A stretch of 64,000 bases of DNA from CAXMPK01 sp964195405 (GCA_964195405.1 CAXMPK010000267.1:6982-70981), one strand, 5' to 3'; counted from the first letter of the stretch, positions 42,745 to 51,493 are shown. Program-made: numbers and translations. The notes: generated by a model from the sequence alone, not told the origin.

Positions 42745-43445
42745 CGCGTGATTTCCACCGGGATCTTGGTTACACAGTTTTCGTCAAGGCGGGTGTGCGG
42801 AATGATCACTGGATTGCATTCGAACGAGAGTGCTCCAAACATGCCGGCGACGATCCCCCGATCGAGTGAGCAAATCACCTCGGGGTGGTTGGTCGCAGTC
42901 TCCCCGAATGGGCAGTGTGAGGTCAGTAGCTGTTGTCCTGCCACGTCGGGGTCTACCGAAAACCCGAGACCTGTCATCGCAGTCGCGACAGCCTGAACCG
43001 CATCGTCGTAACCCGGTTCCTCGGGAGCCCCGATCTCGGCGGCCAGTTGTTTGCCGTAGGAGCGTCCGACGTTCTCTGCCACATCTGAAACGTTCTCGGG
43101 AGCCACCTCTTCGAGCACTTGGAAGAGCAGCTCGGTCAGCATTTCGAAACGGCGGGGCGCGAAGTGGACCGTGACTTCCTTGTTGGTCGGCTCATATGTT
43201 TTGGCGGGACGGCCCGCCCCATGAGTCTTAGCTGGGCGTTGGCTGACGCTCAGGTAACCGTCGTCAGCAAGCCGGTCCAAATGATGTCGCGCCACGTTGG
43301 TGTGAATATCAAAGAGTCGGGCCACACCCGAGGTGGTCAAAGGCTCTCCAGACTCACGGACTGCGATGTAGATGGCTCGTCTGGTCGGGTCGCCCAGAGA
43401 TCCGGTCAGATCCGATATTCGGCTATCGAGTGTCTTGATGTCCAT
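42741..43445 (-). CDS. SufR-like HTH regulator with Cys pair (putative Fe-S sensor)
   Basis: 234 residues from ATG 43445. N-terminal ArsR/DeoR-type winged helix: SLGDPTRRAIYIAVRESGEP, LTTSGVARLFDIHTNVARHH and LDRLADDGYL. The C-terminal part has SHCPFGETATNHPEVICSLD, a Cys-x13-Cys arrangement like the [2Fe-2S]/[4Fe-4S] ligands of SufR. It diverges from mrp, an Fe-S carrier gene, over a palindrome. Together these make an Fe-S-responsive repressor likely; SufR identity is inferred. Confidence 0.78.
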   Translation of the reverse strand: MDIKTLDSRISDLTGSLGDPTRRAIYIAVRESGEPLTTSGVARLFDIHTNVARHHLDRLADDGYLSVSQRPAKTHGAGRPAKTYEPTNKEVTVHFAPRRFEMLTELLFQVLEEVAPENVSDVAENVGRSYGKQLAAEIGAPEEPGYDDAVQAVATAMTGLGFSVDPDVAGQQLLTSHCPFGETATNHPEVICSLDRGIVAGMFGALSFECNPVIIPHTRLDENCVTKIPVEITR

Positions 43446-43464
43446 GATTGGTATCGCCTGGTGA

Positions 43465-43476
43465 AAACTATAGTTT
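43465..43476. promoter_or_regulatory. 12 bp palindromic operator candidate between SufR-like gene and mrp
   Basis: AAACTATAGTTT is a perfect palindrome located 20 nt before the regulator start and 37 nt before the mrp start, overlapping the region where both promoters must lie. It is the most symmetric site in this 68 bp divergent gap. No exact copy is present in the sufB leader at 10499-10659. Confidence 0.5.
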
Positions 43477-43513
43477 CCCAAGACTTCTAACACCTTTGTC
43501 TTCAGAGGATCAC

Positions 43514-44596
43514 ATGGCTTCCAATGACCAAATGCACGATGCGGTCGCGTCTATCGAGTCACCCCTGCTCTTAGGAAGGACACTCGGGGAACTCGGCCTC
43601 GTCAAGAGCGTCGCAAAGACAATCACAGGAAAAGTGAAGGTTGAGTTGTTGGCTCCAGTTCCCAATCCGCCAGAGGCTCTAAACGATCGGTTGCAAGCCG
43701 CTCTGAAGCCCTTTGCACGTGAGGCCGAGATTGCAGTCGACGTCATGGACGACGCGGCCCAGATTGCCTGGATGAATGAGCGCAAAGATGCCGCCGGCCC
43801 ACCGATGGGTGAGCCAGGCTCGGCGACCAGGGTCATCGCTGTTTCTTCGGGGAAGGGAGGAGTTGGCAAGTCCTCGGTGTCGACCAATCTCGCAGTGGCG
43901 CTGAACCGCTCCGGCAAGAAAGTCGGCATCGTCGACGGTGACATTTGGGGTTTCTCGATCCCCGCGATGCTCGGGATTGAAGACCCACCTCAGATGGTCG
44001 CCGAGTCGATCATCCCCCCGGCTGCCCATGGGGTGAAGGTGATGTCAATGGACTACTTCGTCAGTGACGACAAAGCGGTCATCTGGCGGGGTCCAATGTT
44101 GCACAAAGCCATTGAGCAATTCCTCAAGGATGTGTTTTGGGACAACCTCGACTTCCTGATTGTCGACATGCCCCCAGGTACCGGGGACATCGCCATATCG
44201 ATGGCACAGTTTCTACCTCGCGCTCAGGTGCTGCTGGTGACCACCCCTCAGCCGACAGCCCAAAGAGTTGCCCGCCGCGCCGCCTTGATGGCGGCCGAGG
44301 TGGATCAGACGGTGATTGGCGTGGTTGAGAACATGTCATGGTTCACAGCCGATGACGGACAACGTTACGAGTTGTTCGGGTCGGGTGGGGGTGAGGCCCT
44401 CGCCGCTGAACTCGGTGTCGACTTGATGGCTCGAGTGCCACTTCTGCCGGCCATGGGCCGGGGGGCAGACGGCGGTCAGCCGGTGATACTCGCGGCTCCC
44501 GGATCAGATGCCACTGAGGCATTTGACACTCTGGCTCTGGCCGTCATCGAGAAGCGGCCGCGCGTGCGCACCAATCCGGCTCTAGTCATCAAATAG
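43514..44596 (+). CDS. mrp: Mrp/NBP35-family Fe-S cluster carrier ATPase
   Basis: 360 residues from ATG 43514 (AGAGGA, 5 nt spacing). An N-terminal MIP18-like domain is followed by the deviant Walker A VSSGKGGVGKSSVSTNLAVA, DGDIWGFSIPAMLG, the DYLVVD-type Walker B (FLIVDMPPGTGD) and VVENMSWF. The CxxC seen in enterobacterial Mrp is missing, as in other actinobacterial homologues. It carries Fe-S clusters to target proteins. The stop overlaps the next start. Confidence 0.94.
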   Translation: MASNDQMHDAVASIESPLLLGRTLGELGLVKSVAKTITGKVKVELLAPVPNPPEALNDRLQAALKPFAREAEIAVDVMDDAAQIAWMNERKDAAGPPMGEPGSATRVIAVSSGKGGVGKSSVSTNLAVALNRSGKKVGIVDGDIWGFSIPAMLGIEDPPQMVAESIIPPAAHGVKVMSMDYFVSDDKAVIWRGPMLHKAIEQFLKDVFWDNLDFLIVDMPPGTGDIAISMAQFLPRAQVLLVTTPQPTAQRVARRAALMAAEVDQTVIGVVENMSWFTADDGQRYELFGSGGGEALAAELGVDLMARVPLLPAMGRGADGGQPVILAAPGSDATEAFDTLALAVIEKRPRVRTNPALVIK

Positions 44597-45480
44597 TGGT
44601 CAGGGCTACTGCGCGGGGCACCTCGGGGTGGGTCTTCGGGCTCGCCGCCACCATTCTCTTCATCTCGCTCTGGGGACGGGCGATCGTCGTGGACACCGAT
44701 GCCCTGGCCGAGGCGGCCGCACCATTGTCAGGTTCGGTGGCTGTTATCGACCTCTTCTCAGATTGGCTTGGTGAGGAGCTGGTGGAAAATGGGGTCAATC
44801 CGTCTCTCGCCGCTCCTGCCGTCGAATATGTGTTGGAGACCTCCGAAGTTGGTCTAGTGATCGACCACTTCGTTCGCGATGTTGTCGAGGCAGCTGCATT
44901 ACCAGGACCACAGGCCGCGGCAGTCGATATCGCCGCACTGCTCTCTCCTGTGGTTCCTGAGATTGCAGACACGCTGGCTTCCGCTGGTGTTCCGGTAGAC
45001 GAGGCAGAGGTGGCTTCGGTTGTCGGTGGGCTCGAGCCCCTGGTAGTCCGCGAGGCGGAAGCGAGTCCCTATGTGGGTGTTAGCTCGCCGATCGCGGCGC
45101 GCCTTGGCACCGCCGCCGGTTTGGCCATGTTGGTCATGGCCTTGGCCGGCTGGGTGGCGATAACTGCTTCAGATGACCGGCTGGCCGAGACTCGCCGTCT
45201 GCTCGTCCGGGTTGCGCTGGGTGGTCTCAGTTTCGGGATCCTCCTCAGGGTTGGATCGTGGGTTCTTGACCCTGGTGGAGGTAGAGCTCCGATTCCGGAG
45301 TCAATGTCCGTGCTCGTCGGCTCGAAATGGATGGTTCCGATATCGATTGCAATGGCGGCAGCAGCCATGGCGGGGATGATCTGGGGTGGGCGCCGTCTGC
45401 TCAGACCGCGGGGAGACTTCCCGACACCAGTCGGACAATCCACACCAGAATCAGAGCCACACCTGTCGTTGCGAGGATGA
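44596..45480 (+). CDS. Hypothetical membrane protein, 294 aa
   Basis: Starts at GTG overlapping the mrp stop by 1 nt. One membrane helix at residues 10-30, a 120-residue acidic Ala/Val-rich extracytoplasmic region (DTDALAEAAAPLSGSVAVID ...), then three membrane helices (about 165-185, 205-225, 248-268). I recognise no family. Its 3' end overlaps a convergent DUF2752 gene by 80 bp. Confidence 0.6.
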   Translation: MVRATARGTSGWVFGLAATILFISLWGRAIVVDTDALAEAAAPLSGSVAVIDLFSDWLGEELVENGVNPSLAAPAVEYVLETSEVGLVIDHFVRDVVEAAALPGPQAAAVDIAALLSPVVPEIADTLASAGVPVDEAEVASVVGGLEPLVVREAEASPYVGVSSPIAARLGTAAGLAMLVMALAGWVAITASDDRLAETRRLLVRVALGGLSFGILLRVGSWVLDPGGGRAPIPESMSVLVGSKWMVPISIAMAAAAMAGMIWGGRRLLRPRGDFPTPVGQSTPESEPHLSLRG

Positions 45481-45787
45481 GTGTCAGCGTCAGCTGACTC
45501 ATCGGCTTCACGCGACCTTTCCGACGCAGCAGGTACCAGACCCAAGCTCCAATCGCTTGGATCGAGATCAGAATCACCAATGGGTGAAAGACCATCGCCG
45601 CTCCGATATCCCCTCGGATGAGACTTGATGCCGCTCGGGTCATACCACAGCCTGGACAGGCCGACCCGGTACAGAGTGCGAACGGGCAGAACGTCGGTCC
45701 ATCGTCGGATGGGGTAAAGACCGCGAGCAGGGCTACCGCCAGGAATGGCGCGGTGAGAAACAGACGATCACGCAAGGTGTCGGTCAC
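45401..45787 (-). CDS. DUF2752 family membrane protein
   Basis: 128 residues from GTG 45787. FCPFALCTGSACPGCGMTRA is the DUF2752 hallmark (CxxxxCxGxxCPxCGxTR), followed by IRGDIGAAMVFHPLVILISI. Three membrane segments. The Cys pairs suggest metal or redox chemistry, but the function is not known. The overlap with the mrp-linked gene is tail to tail. Confidence 0.82.
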   Translation of the reverse strand: MTDTLRDRLFLTAPFLAVALLAVFTPSDDGPTFCPFALCTGSACPGCGMTRAASSLIRGDIGAAMVFHPLVILISIQAIGAWVWYLLRRKGRVKPMSQLTLTLILATTGVALILVWIVRLVSGSLPAV

Positions 45788-45821
45788 GATGACAAGCTTA
45801 CGCGATGCGAAACTTGATGTT

Positions 45822-47096
45822 TCATATTCCGAGCTTGTCGAGGGTGCGGTAGAGGACTGAGGCGGGTGTGAGAAACCAGGCGTTGCGTCCCCAGTAGTAG
45901 AAGCGGCTTTTGTGGGGCACCTGGGCAAAAACCGAGGGTGGGTCCTGCCCAAGCAACATTCCGGCCAGTTCATATCCCAGTTGTACGGAAAGGCCGACAC
46001 CATGGCCGGCATAACCCATGGCATACCACGCGCCATCGATCCGGCCGATATGAGGCAGGAGGTCGAAGGGGATGCCCAGCCTTCCGCCCCAGACGTGGGT
46101 GATCGCAACATCCTCCAGCTCGGGCCAGTAGTTGATCAGACTGGTGCGCAGATCGTCAGCCGACTCCTCGAGGTCGAGGTCTGGCCTGAGGTTGCGTCGT
46201 CCACCGATGAGGATTCGGTCATCGTGGGAGCGTCTCATGTAGTTGAGTAGACGTTTTCTCGTGTAGGTCATCGCACCACCTGGGAAAATTTGTGCTGCAC
46301 GTTTTGGGCCAAGTGGCTCAGTAGCGATTATGTAAGAGCCGACCGGCACGATCATCCGGCCCATCTCCTTGCTCGGCTGCCTGGTGGTGTAACCATTGGT
46401 AGCCAGAATGACGTCGCCTGCGTTCACCCGGCCTTTGGTAGTTTCCACGCGCAACCCTGCACCAGTTTTTTCCATGCCGACAGCGGAGCAATGGTCGACA
46501 AGCGAAACCCCGGCCCGACTCACCTCTCCGGCAAGCCCGAAAGCGAATTTTGCTGGATGGACACCAAAACCCTCCGGCTCGAACATGGCAACGTCGAAGT
46601 AGTCACCGCCGACAACCTCGTCAAGGTCGGGTCCATTGATTACCTCCCATTCCACCCCAAAACGCTGCCGATACCAAGCAATATCGCGATCGATGGCTTT
46701 GAGTGCCTTAGCCCCCCGCCCGAGTGCGGCCATTCCGCCATCGTGGGTGAGAGCGTCGATGCTGGGTCGGGAAGTGAGTTCCCTGACGATCTCAACCGAA
46801 CGGACCGTTGCGGCCCACATTTCGTCGGCAATCCGAGGCCCGTACACGTCATGGACTTTGTCGACACCCGCCTTGACGCCAGGCGAAACCATGCCGCCAT
46901 TTATCGAAGACGCGCCGCCTGCGATCTCGCCGGCATCGATGATTGTGACATCCTGGCCAGCATCGACCAGGCGCAACGCCGCGGATAGCCCGGTGAAACC
47001 AGAGCCAACAACCAGGAAGTCGGTCTCAGAAGGCAGATCGGAGGTCAGCCCTCGAGGTCTTGGATAATCGTCGACCCAGAAAGGGACGGTCTTCAC
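45822..47096 (-). CDS. FAD-dependent amine oxidase, DadA/PuuB type
   Basis: 424 residues. FAD-binding DFLVVGSGFTGLSAALRLVD, the second strand VTIIDAGEIAGGASSINGGM and GDVILATNGYTTR place it in the DAO family. THVWGGRLGIPFDLLPHIGR and YAMGYAGHGVGLSVQLGYEL resemble gamma-glutamylputrescine oxidase. GTG start at 47096. With a class III aminotransferase, PotD and an agmatinase-like gene nearby, oxidation of a polyamine-derived amine is the likely role. Confidence 0.85.
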   Translation of the reverse strand: MKTVPFWVDDYPRPRGLTSDLPSETDFLVVGSGFTGLSAALRLVDAGQDVTIIDAGEIAGGASSINGGMVSPGVKAGVDKVHDVYGPRIADEMWAATVRSVEIVRELTSRPSIDALTHDGGMAALGRGAKALKAIDRDIAWYRQRFGVEWEVINGPDLDEVVGGDYFDVAMFEPEGFGVHPAKFAFGLAGEVSRAGVSLVDHCSAVGMEKTGAGLRVETTKGRVNAGDVILATNGYTTRQPSKEMGRMIVPVGSYIIATEPLGPKRAAQIFPGGAMTYTRKRLLNYMRRSHDDRILIGGRRNLRPDLDLEESADDLRTSLINYWPELEDVAITHVWGGRLGIPFDLLPHIGRIDGAWYAMGYAGHGVGLSVQLGYELAGMLLGQDPPSVFAQVPHKSRFYYWGRNAWFLTPASVLYRTLDKLGI

Positions 47097-47145
47097 AGGG
47101 TGAAGGGGAACGTCTTCACGGGGTGAAGGGGAGCGTCTTCACAGT
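47089..47145. repeat. 23 bp tandem repeat, about 2.5 copies, between oxidase and aminotransferase genes
   Basis: Units at 47089-47111, 47112-47134 and a partial 47135-47145 share GTCTTCAC-GGGTGAAGGGGA-C. The array spans the end of the aminotransferase gene, the spacer and the start of the oxidase gene. On the minus strand each copy carries GTGAAGAC, the start of the oxidase frame, so slippage would duplicate or remove start sites. Confidence 0.85.
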
Positions 47146-48377
47146 GTGCGGAGCCCCGTCTCGAACAGTGAGCCCATCTTTTGGGCCTCCTCAGAGGTCA
47201 TGGTCAGCGGAGGGGAAACCTGGAGGGCCCCTCCACCCATGGCCCTGGTGAGAACACCAGCTTCGCGACAGGCAATGGCGGCTCGGGATGGGAGGGTTTC
47301 GTCATCGCCGACAACGAGTTGCACCGCAGCGAGAGCGCCGACTCCACGTCGGATGTTGTCTACCACATCGAGCTCTTGGAGAGGGAGCAGGGCGTCGTAG
47401 AGCTCATTCTCGAGCTCTTTGGCACGCTGGATCAGCCCCTCCCTTTCGATGATGTCCATCACCACCAGGCCGGCCGCACATGCCGTCGAGTGCCCGGAGT
47501 AGGTGTAGCCATGACGAAAGATCAGGCCCGGCTGATTGAAGAAGGGTTCAGCAATGTGTGAGGCCGCGATTACGCCTCCCAGAGGGGCGTACCCACACGT
47601 CACACCTTTGGCGAAAGTGATGATATCGGGCTCGAGGTTGTAGAGGTTGGCGGCAAACCAGTCACCCACGCGGCCAAAACCGGTAATGACCTCGTCGGAG
47701 ATGTAGAGCCCACCGGCATCTCGGATGGTCTGGCGGATGGCGGACAGGTAAACCTGGCTCACCGGTCTGATTCCACCGGCGCCGATCACAGCTTCTACAA
47801 AAATGCCTGCCACCCGGTCCGCGCCAGCGTGATCGATTGCCTTCTCCACGGCCTCGGCATCGTCGTATGGCACTTTGACAACATCAGACACGAGGTCTCC
47901 GCCGTATCCTTGGCTATTCGGCTCCATGCCACCCAGCGCGGTCCCGTAGCTGTGCATCCCGTGATAGCCCCACTCCCTTGCGATGAAGACCGTTCGTTCT
48001 GGCTGGCCGATAGCGTTGAAATAGCGGCGGGCCATCTTGGCGGCGGTGTCCACTGCGTCTGATCCCCCCGAGCCAAAGAACACCTTCGACTGCGGATCGG
48101 GGGATACCGATGCGATCTGGGTGGCGAGTTCCATTGGTGGCCGGGTGCCGTAGTCGATGAATGCGTGGAACGCCGGGAGTTTGCGCATCTGTTCAACCAT
48201 GGCGTCGATGACCTCGTCCCGCCCATATCCGATGTTCATGTACCAGAGCGAGGCGGCAGCATCGAGATAACGCCTGTCATGTTCGTCGTAGACGTAGATG
48301 CCTTCTCCACGGTCGACTATGAACGGATCGACTTTGACTTTGCTCATTTCAGCGAATGGATGCCAGAAAGAACTCAT
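47139..48377 (-). CDS. Class III pyridoxal-phosphate aminotransferase (omega-amine type)
   Basis: 412 residues. YLDAAASLWYMNIGYGRDEV, KVFFGSGGSDAVDTAAKMAR, REWGYHGMHSYGTALGG, ISDEVITGFGRVGDWFA and the PLP lysine in ITFAKGVTCGYAPLGGVI define the class. It is close to putrescine/omega-amino acid:pyruvate transaminases. Upstream of the FAD oxidase on the same strand, it could deaminate putrescine, cadaverine or related diamines. Confidence 0.88.
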   Translation of the reverse strand: MSSFWHPFAEMSKVKVDPFIVDRGEGIYVYDEHDRRYLDAAASLWYMNIGYGRDEVIDAMVEQMRKLPAFHAFIDYGTRPPMELATQIASVSPDPQSKVFFGSGGSDAVDTAAKMARRYFNAIGQPERTVFIAREWGYHGMHSYGTALGGMEPNSQGYGGDLVSDVVKVPYDDAEAVEKAIDHAGADRVAGIFVEAVIGAGGIRPVSQVYLSAIRQTIRDAGGLYISDEVITGFGRVGDWFAANLYNLEPDIITFAKGVTCGYAPLGGVIAASHIAEPFFNQPGLIFRHGYTYSGHSTACAAGLVVMDIIEREGLIQRAKELENELYDALLPLQELDVVDNIRRGVGALAAVQLVVGDDETLPSRAAIACREAGVLTRAMGGGALQVSPPLTMTSEEAQKMGSLFETGLRTL

Positions 48378-48461
48378 AGTTGCGAGGCTAGCGGTCGCGG
48401 GATCGCCGTCAGTAGGCTCGCCGAGGTTGTGGGACGGGAGGTTTGTCTATGAGGGCCCTTG

Positions 48462-48611
48462 ATGAGTAAGCCGTCTGTCGACGTCACCAAGCGTTTCGGT
48501 GACGACGTGGTTGCGATTGACGGGATCGATCTCATCACTGAGGACGGAGAGTTCTTTTCTCGCCTTGGTCCGTCCGGCTGTGCCAAGACCACCACCCTCA
48601 GGCTGACGTGA
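48462..48611 (+). pseudogene. potA: Truncated potA-like ABC ATPase remnant
   Basis: 49 codons read VDVTKRFGDDVVAIDGIDLI and then DGEFFSRLGPSGCAKTTTLRL before a stop. This is the N-terminus of a polyamine ABC transporter ATPase through Walker A, with GCGK changed to GCAK. Signature, Walker B and the TOBE domain are gone. It precedes a PotD-like gene by 57 bp, so the ATPase 3' part and the permease genes expected in such operons have been lost. Confidence 0.8.
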
Positions 48612-48668
48612 CTTGGCGGCTGGCGGCAGCAAACATGGTGGCGGGGTGACGTGGCAGACAAGGAGCAC

Positions 48669-49802
48669 ATGGCCAAGCGCAGCCGACTCATCGCCTTATT
48701 CGTCGGTCTCTCTCTTGTTCTTGCCGCTTGCGGCAGTGGCGACGAGAACGCAGCGGTCGACACCGCCGCCGAGCTGCCGGGACGTGACGACGAGGCAGTA
48801 GTCTGCGAAGCCGGCCAGACCGACGGTGATCTCAACCTCTATATCTGGACCGAGTACATCGACCCCGACCTGATCGCCGCTTTCGAGGAGGAGACAGGTG
48901 TCGAGGTGGTTGCTGACTTCTACGACTCCAACGAGGCAATGCTCGCCAAGCTTCAGTCCGGAGCCGTTTACGACTTGATCGTGCCTTCGGACTACATGGT
49001 CGGCATCATGATCGAGGACAGCATCCTGGCCGAAATCCAACGCGATGCGGTTCCCAATCTGGCCCATCTCGCCCCCTTCTTCGCTGATCCCGCCTACGAC
49101 CCGGGAGCCGTGTATTCGGCTGCATATCAGTGGGGCACGACCGGGCTCGGTGTCAACATGGATGTTGTTGGCGAGGATTTCGAGGCGACCTGGGGTCTTG
49201 TATTCGACCCCGACCTCATCGCCGAATATCCAGGCGGGGTGTCTTTGCTCAATGACCCACGGGAAACCATGGGCGCGGCGCTCAAGTATCTCGGCTATTC
49301 GTTGAACAGCACCAGTGAGGCAGAGCTTCAGGAAGCCGCCGATGTCATCGCAGCTGCCAAGGAGTACGTTGCCCAGTTCGATAGCGATCGGTACGACGAT
49401 TCACTGGTCTCGGGTGAGGTTGCGGTAGCCCATGGCCGCTCGGGCAACTTCTTCGTCTCTTTCGACGATGTCGACGGTTGGGATACCTATGCCTATGTGA
49501 TCCCAAACGAGGGTGCCACGATCTGGATCGACAACATGTCGGTCCCGGTCACGGCGGAGCATCCCTGTACGGCACACACATTCATCAACTTCCTGCTGGA
49601 TGCGGAAAATGGCGCTGCACTGACCAACTGGAGCTTTTATGCGAGCCCCAACCTGGCCGCAGAAGCCTTTATTGACCCAGAGATTCTGGAGGACGAAACC
49701 ATCTACCCCTCAGAAGAGTTGTCGGAGCTTCTCGAGATCATCACCGACACCGGCAATTTCGAGGTCCAGTACACCAACTACTTCGCTATCGCCAAGACTT
49801 GA
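48669..49802 (+). CDS. Spermidine/putrescine-type substrate-binding lipoprotein (PotD-like)
   Basis: 377 residues from ATG 48669 (GTG 48651 is an alternative). Lipoprotein signal LIALFVGLSLVLAACGSG, then a PotD/PotF domain: LNLYIWTEYIDPDLIAAFEE, YDLIVPSDYMVGIMI, YQWGTTGLGVNMDVVG and WIDNMSVPVTAEHP. It should bind a polyamine outside the cell. No intact cognate ATPase or permease is in the window; it may feed a transporter elsewhere or be a relic. Confidence 0.88.
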   Translation: MAKRSRLIALFVGLSLVLAACGSGDENAAVDTAAELPGRDDEAVVCEAGQTDGDLNLYIWTEYIDPDLIAAFEEETGVEVVADFYDSNEAMLAKLQSGAVYDLIVPSDYMVGIMIEDSILAEIQRDAVPNLAHLAPFFADPAYDPGAVYSAAYQWGTTGLGVNMDVVGEDFEATWGLVFDPDLIAEYPGGVSLLNDPRETMGAALKYLGYSLNSTSEAELQEAADVIAAAKEYVAQFDSDRYDDSLVSGEVAVAHGRSGNFFVSFDDVDGWDTYAYVIPNEGATIWIDNMSVPVTAEHPCTAHTFINFLLDAENGAALTNWSFYASPNLAAEAFIDPEILEDETIYPSEELSELLEIITDTGNFEVQYTNYFAIAKT

Positions 49803-49834
49803 AATGGTGGGTCTCTTGTCGAGGCCCACCATTT
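49802..49834 (+). terminator. Hairpin terminator after PotD-like gene
   Basis: AAATGGTGGG (49802-49811) pairs with CCCACCATTT (49825-49834), a perfect 10 bp stem starting at the stop codon. It ends in ATTTCTGT, a weak T-rich tail. It likely separates potD from the acyltransferase gene. Confidence 0.65.
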
Positions 49835-49850
49835 CTGTACCGTGTAGTTC

Positions 49851-50882
49851 GTGTTTGGCGGACAGCTAAGGGTTCTCGAGATCTTCGGCGACTCGGTTGA
49901 TTTGGGTCGCGGCCACGGGGCAGCTTGCGGGTCGATGATCCGCAAATACCTCGACGACCGGCTCGGCCTGACCGCCCAGGAGCAGTGGAGTGGCGGGGCA
50001 TCCGACGTTGATTTGATTCTCGACCTCGCATCCCAAACTCTCCCTCATCACGAGGCGTTCTCGCCCTCGCTGTATGCCGAAATGGTGGTGATGGCCGAGA
50101 CCGCAGCCATCAGCCCGGCTGAGGCTGTGGTTGTCGGTGGCTTTACCGACATCGTCGATGTTGTGCGGAGCCAGGTCGGATCAGCCCCGGACGAGCACAA
50201 CTGCACTGCGGTCATCAACCCCGAAGCGGGCTTCTACGCCCAAACATGGGACATGCATGCATCTGCAGGCGAATATGTGATTCTGTTGAAGCTCGACCCT
50301 CTGATTGGCCCTGAGGCAATCGTTCAAACCACAGCTGGTTGTCTCGGTCAGATCGGGTTGAACGAGGCTGGCATCTCGGTCGGGATCAACAACTTGAACT
50401 CGATGGGGAAGCCCGGGGTCACATGGCCTTTTGTAGTGCGCAAGGTCTTGGAACAGGACAACCTCGAGGATGCAGTGGAGGTGGTGACTTCCGCCGACCT
50501 TGCTGGCGGGCACAACTTCATGGTCATGGGCCCGGAAGGACGGGGCGTCAACATCGAGGCCATGCCCCATCATCAGCGGGTGACCACCGTTGAGAAAGAG
50601 CCGTTCGTCCATGCCAACCACTGTCTCGATGAAACGACATCGCGCGAGCACGGGTATCGCGAGCCTGAGCACGTTGCCAACTCTGTGCTTCGTCTCGACA
50701 TTGGTCGAACGAACTGTGCTGATGCCGAAGTCTTCTTCAAAGACCCCGAGATCAGCCGTCACGCCGACGACCTCCACGACGTCGCTACCTGTGGTGCGGT
50801 CATCATTGAGCCGGCCCGTCGGAGGATGCGGGCCCTATGGGGTGTTCCCGGTGACCACGCCTGGGAGACCTTCCAACTTTGA
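49851..50882 (+). CDS. C45-family Ntn hydrolase (acyl-CoA:6-APA acyltransferase-like)
   Basis: 343 residues from GTG 49851. The predicted nucleophile Cys lies in EHNCTAVINPEAGFYAQTWD. TAGCLGQIGLNEAGISVGIN, GHNFMVMGPEGRGVNIE and HANHCLDETT follow the AAT/C45 pattern. These enzymes self-cleave and hydrolyse or transfer amide acyl groups. In this cluster a role on N-acyl or gamma-glutamyl amines is possible. The stop overlaps the next gene start. Confidence 0.85.
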   Translation: MFGGQLRVLEIFGDSVDLGRGHGAACGSMIRKYLDDRLGLTAQEQWSGGASDVDLILDLASQTLPHHEAFSPSLYAEMVVMAETAAISPAEAVVVGGFTDIVDVVRSQVGSAPDEHNCTAVINPEAGFYAQTWDMHASAGEYVILLKLDPLIGPEAIVQTTAGCLGQIGLNEAGISVGINNLNSMGKPGVTWPFVVRKVLEQDNLEDAVEVVTSADLAGGHNFMVMGPEGRGVNIEAMPHHQRVTTVEKEPFVHANHCLDETTSREHGYREPEHVANSVLRLDIGRTNCADAEVFFKDPEISRHADDLHDVATCGAVIIEPARRRMRALWGVPGDHAWETFQL

Positions 50883-51493
50883 CCAACGTCGAGGTCGTCA
50901 ATCTCGACGTGGAGCTTGCCTCCGAATTGGCAATGATCGAACTGGCATGCTTCCCGAAGGCGAACCCCGACGGTCTCCTATCGGAGGAGGACATCCGCGC
51001 CTATGCCACTGTTTTTCCCGAGGGCTATTTCGTGGCGATGGTCGACGACCGACCCGTCGGCATGGGAGCTGGGATTTACCTCGACTTCGACTTCCAACAG
51101 CCTCAACACACACTGGCCGACATAAGCGGGCAACATCAGTGCGGCAATCATGATCCCCTTGGGGAGTGGTATTACGGGACTGACATCACGGTTCATCCCG
51201 ACTTCCGAGGGAGAGGCATCGGTCGGCTGCTCTATGAAAGACGCAAGCGTCTCGTGATCGCGGACAAGAAGAGGGGGATCGTCGCCGGTGGATCGTTACC
51301 CGGCTACTACGAGCACAAGACGACACTGCCGATCGAGATCTACGTAGACCGGGTGGTGGCTGGAGAGCTGTTTGACCCCACACTCAGTTTTCAGTTGGCC
51401 AACGGATTCGAGGTTCGTGGGCTATTGGAGAACTACGTCGAAGACGAGGTCGACGATGGTTGGGCTGCCCTCATCGTGTGGGAGAACCGCTAG
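50879..51493 (+). CDS. GNAT family N-acetyltransferase
   Basis: 204 residues from TTG 50879, overlapping the C45 stop (4 nt). ACFPKANPDGLLSEEDIRAY, YFVAMVDDRPVGMGAGIYLD and the acetyl-CoA loop TDITVHPDFRGRGIGRLLYE identify the GNAT fold. Its coupling to the C45 gene and proximity to polyamine genes suggest an amine substrate. It overlaps the convergent ureohydrolase gene by 23 bp. Confidence 0.87.
   Translation: MTNVEVVNLDVELASELAMIELACFPKANPDGLLSEEDIRAYATVFPEGYFVAMVDDRPVGMGAGIYLDFDFQQPQHTLADISGQHQCGNHDPLGEWYYGTDITVHPDFRGRGIGRLLYERRKRLVIADKKRGIVAGGSLPGYYEHKTTLPIEIYVDRVVAGELFDPTLSFQLANGFEVRGLLENYVEDEVDDGWAALIVWENR

Noticed and set aside
47089..47145. CRISPR-like repeats
   Set aside because: The 23 bp units are directly adjacent with no spacers; a simple tandem duplication.
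48462..48611. Functional small ABC protein
   Set aside because: It ends inside the nucleotide-binding domain just after Walker A and Walker A is mutated, so it cannot be an active ATPase.
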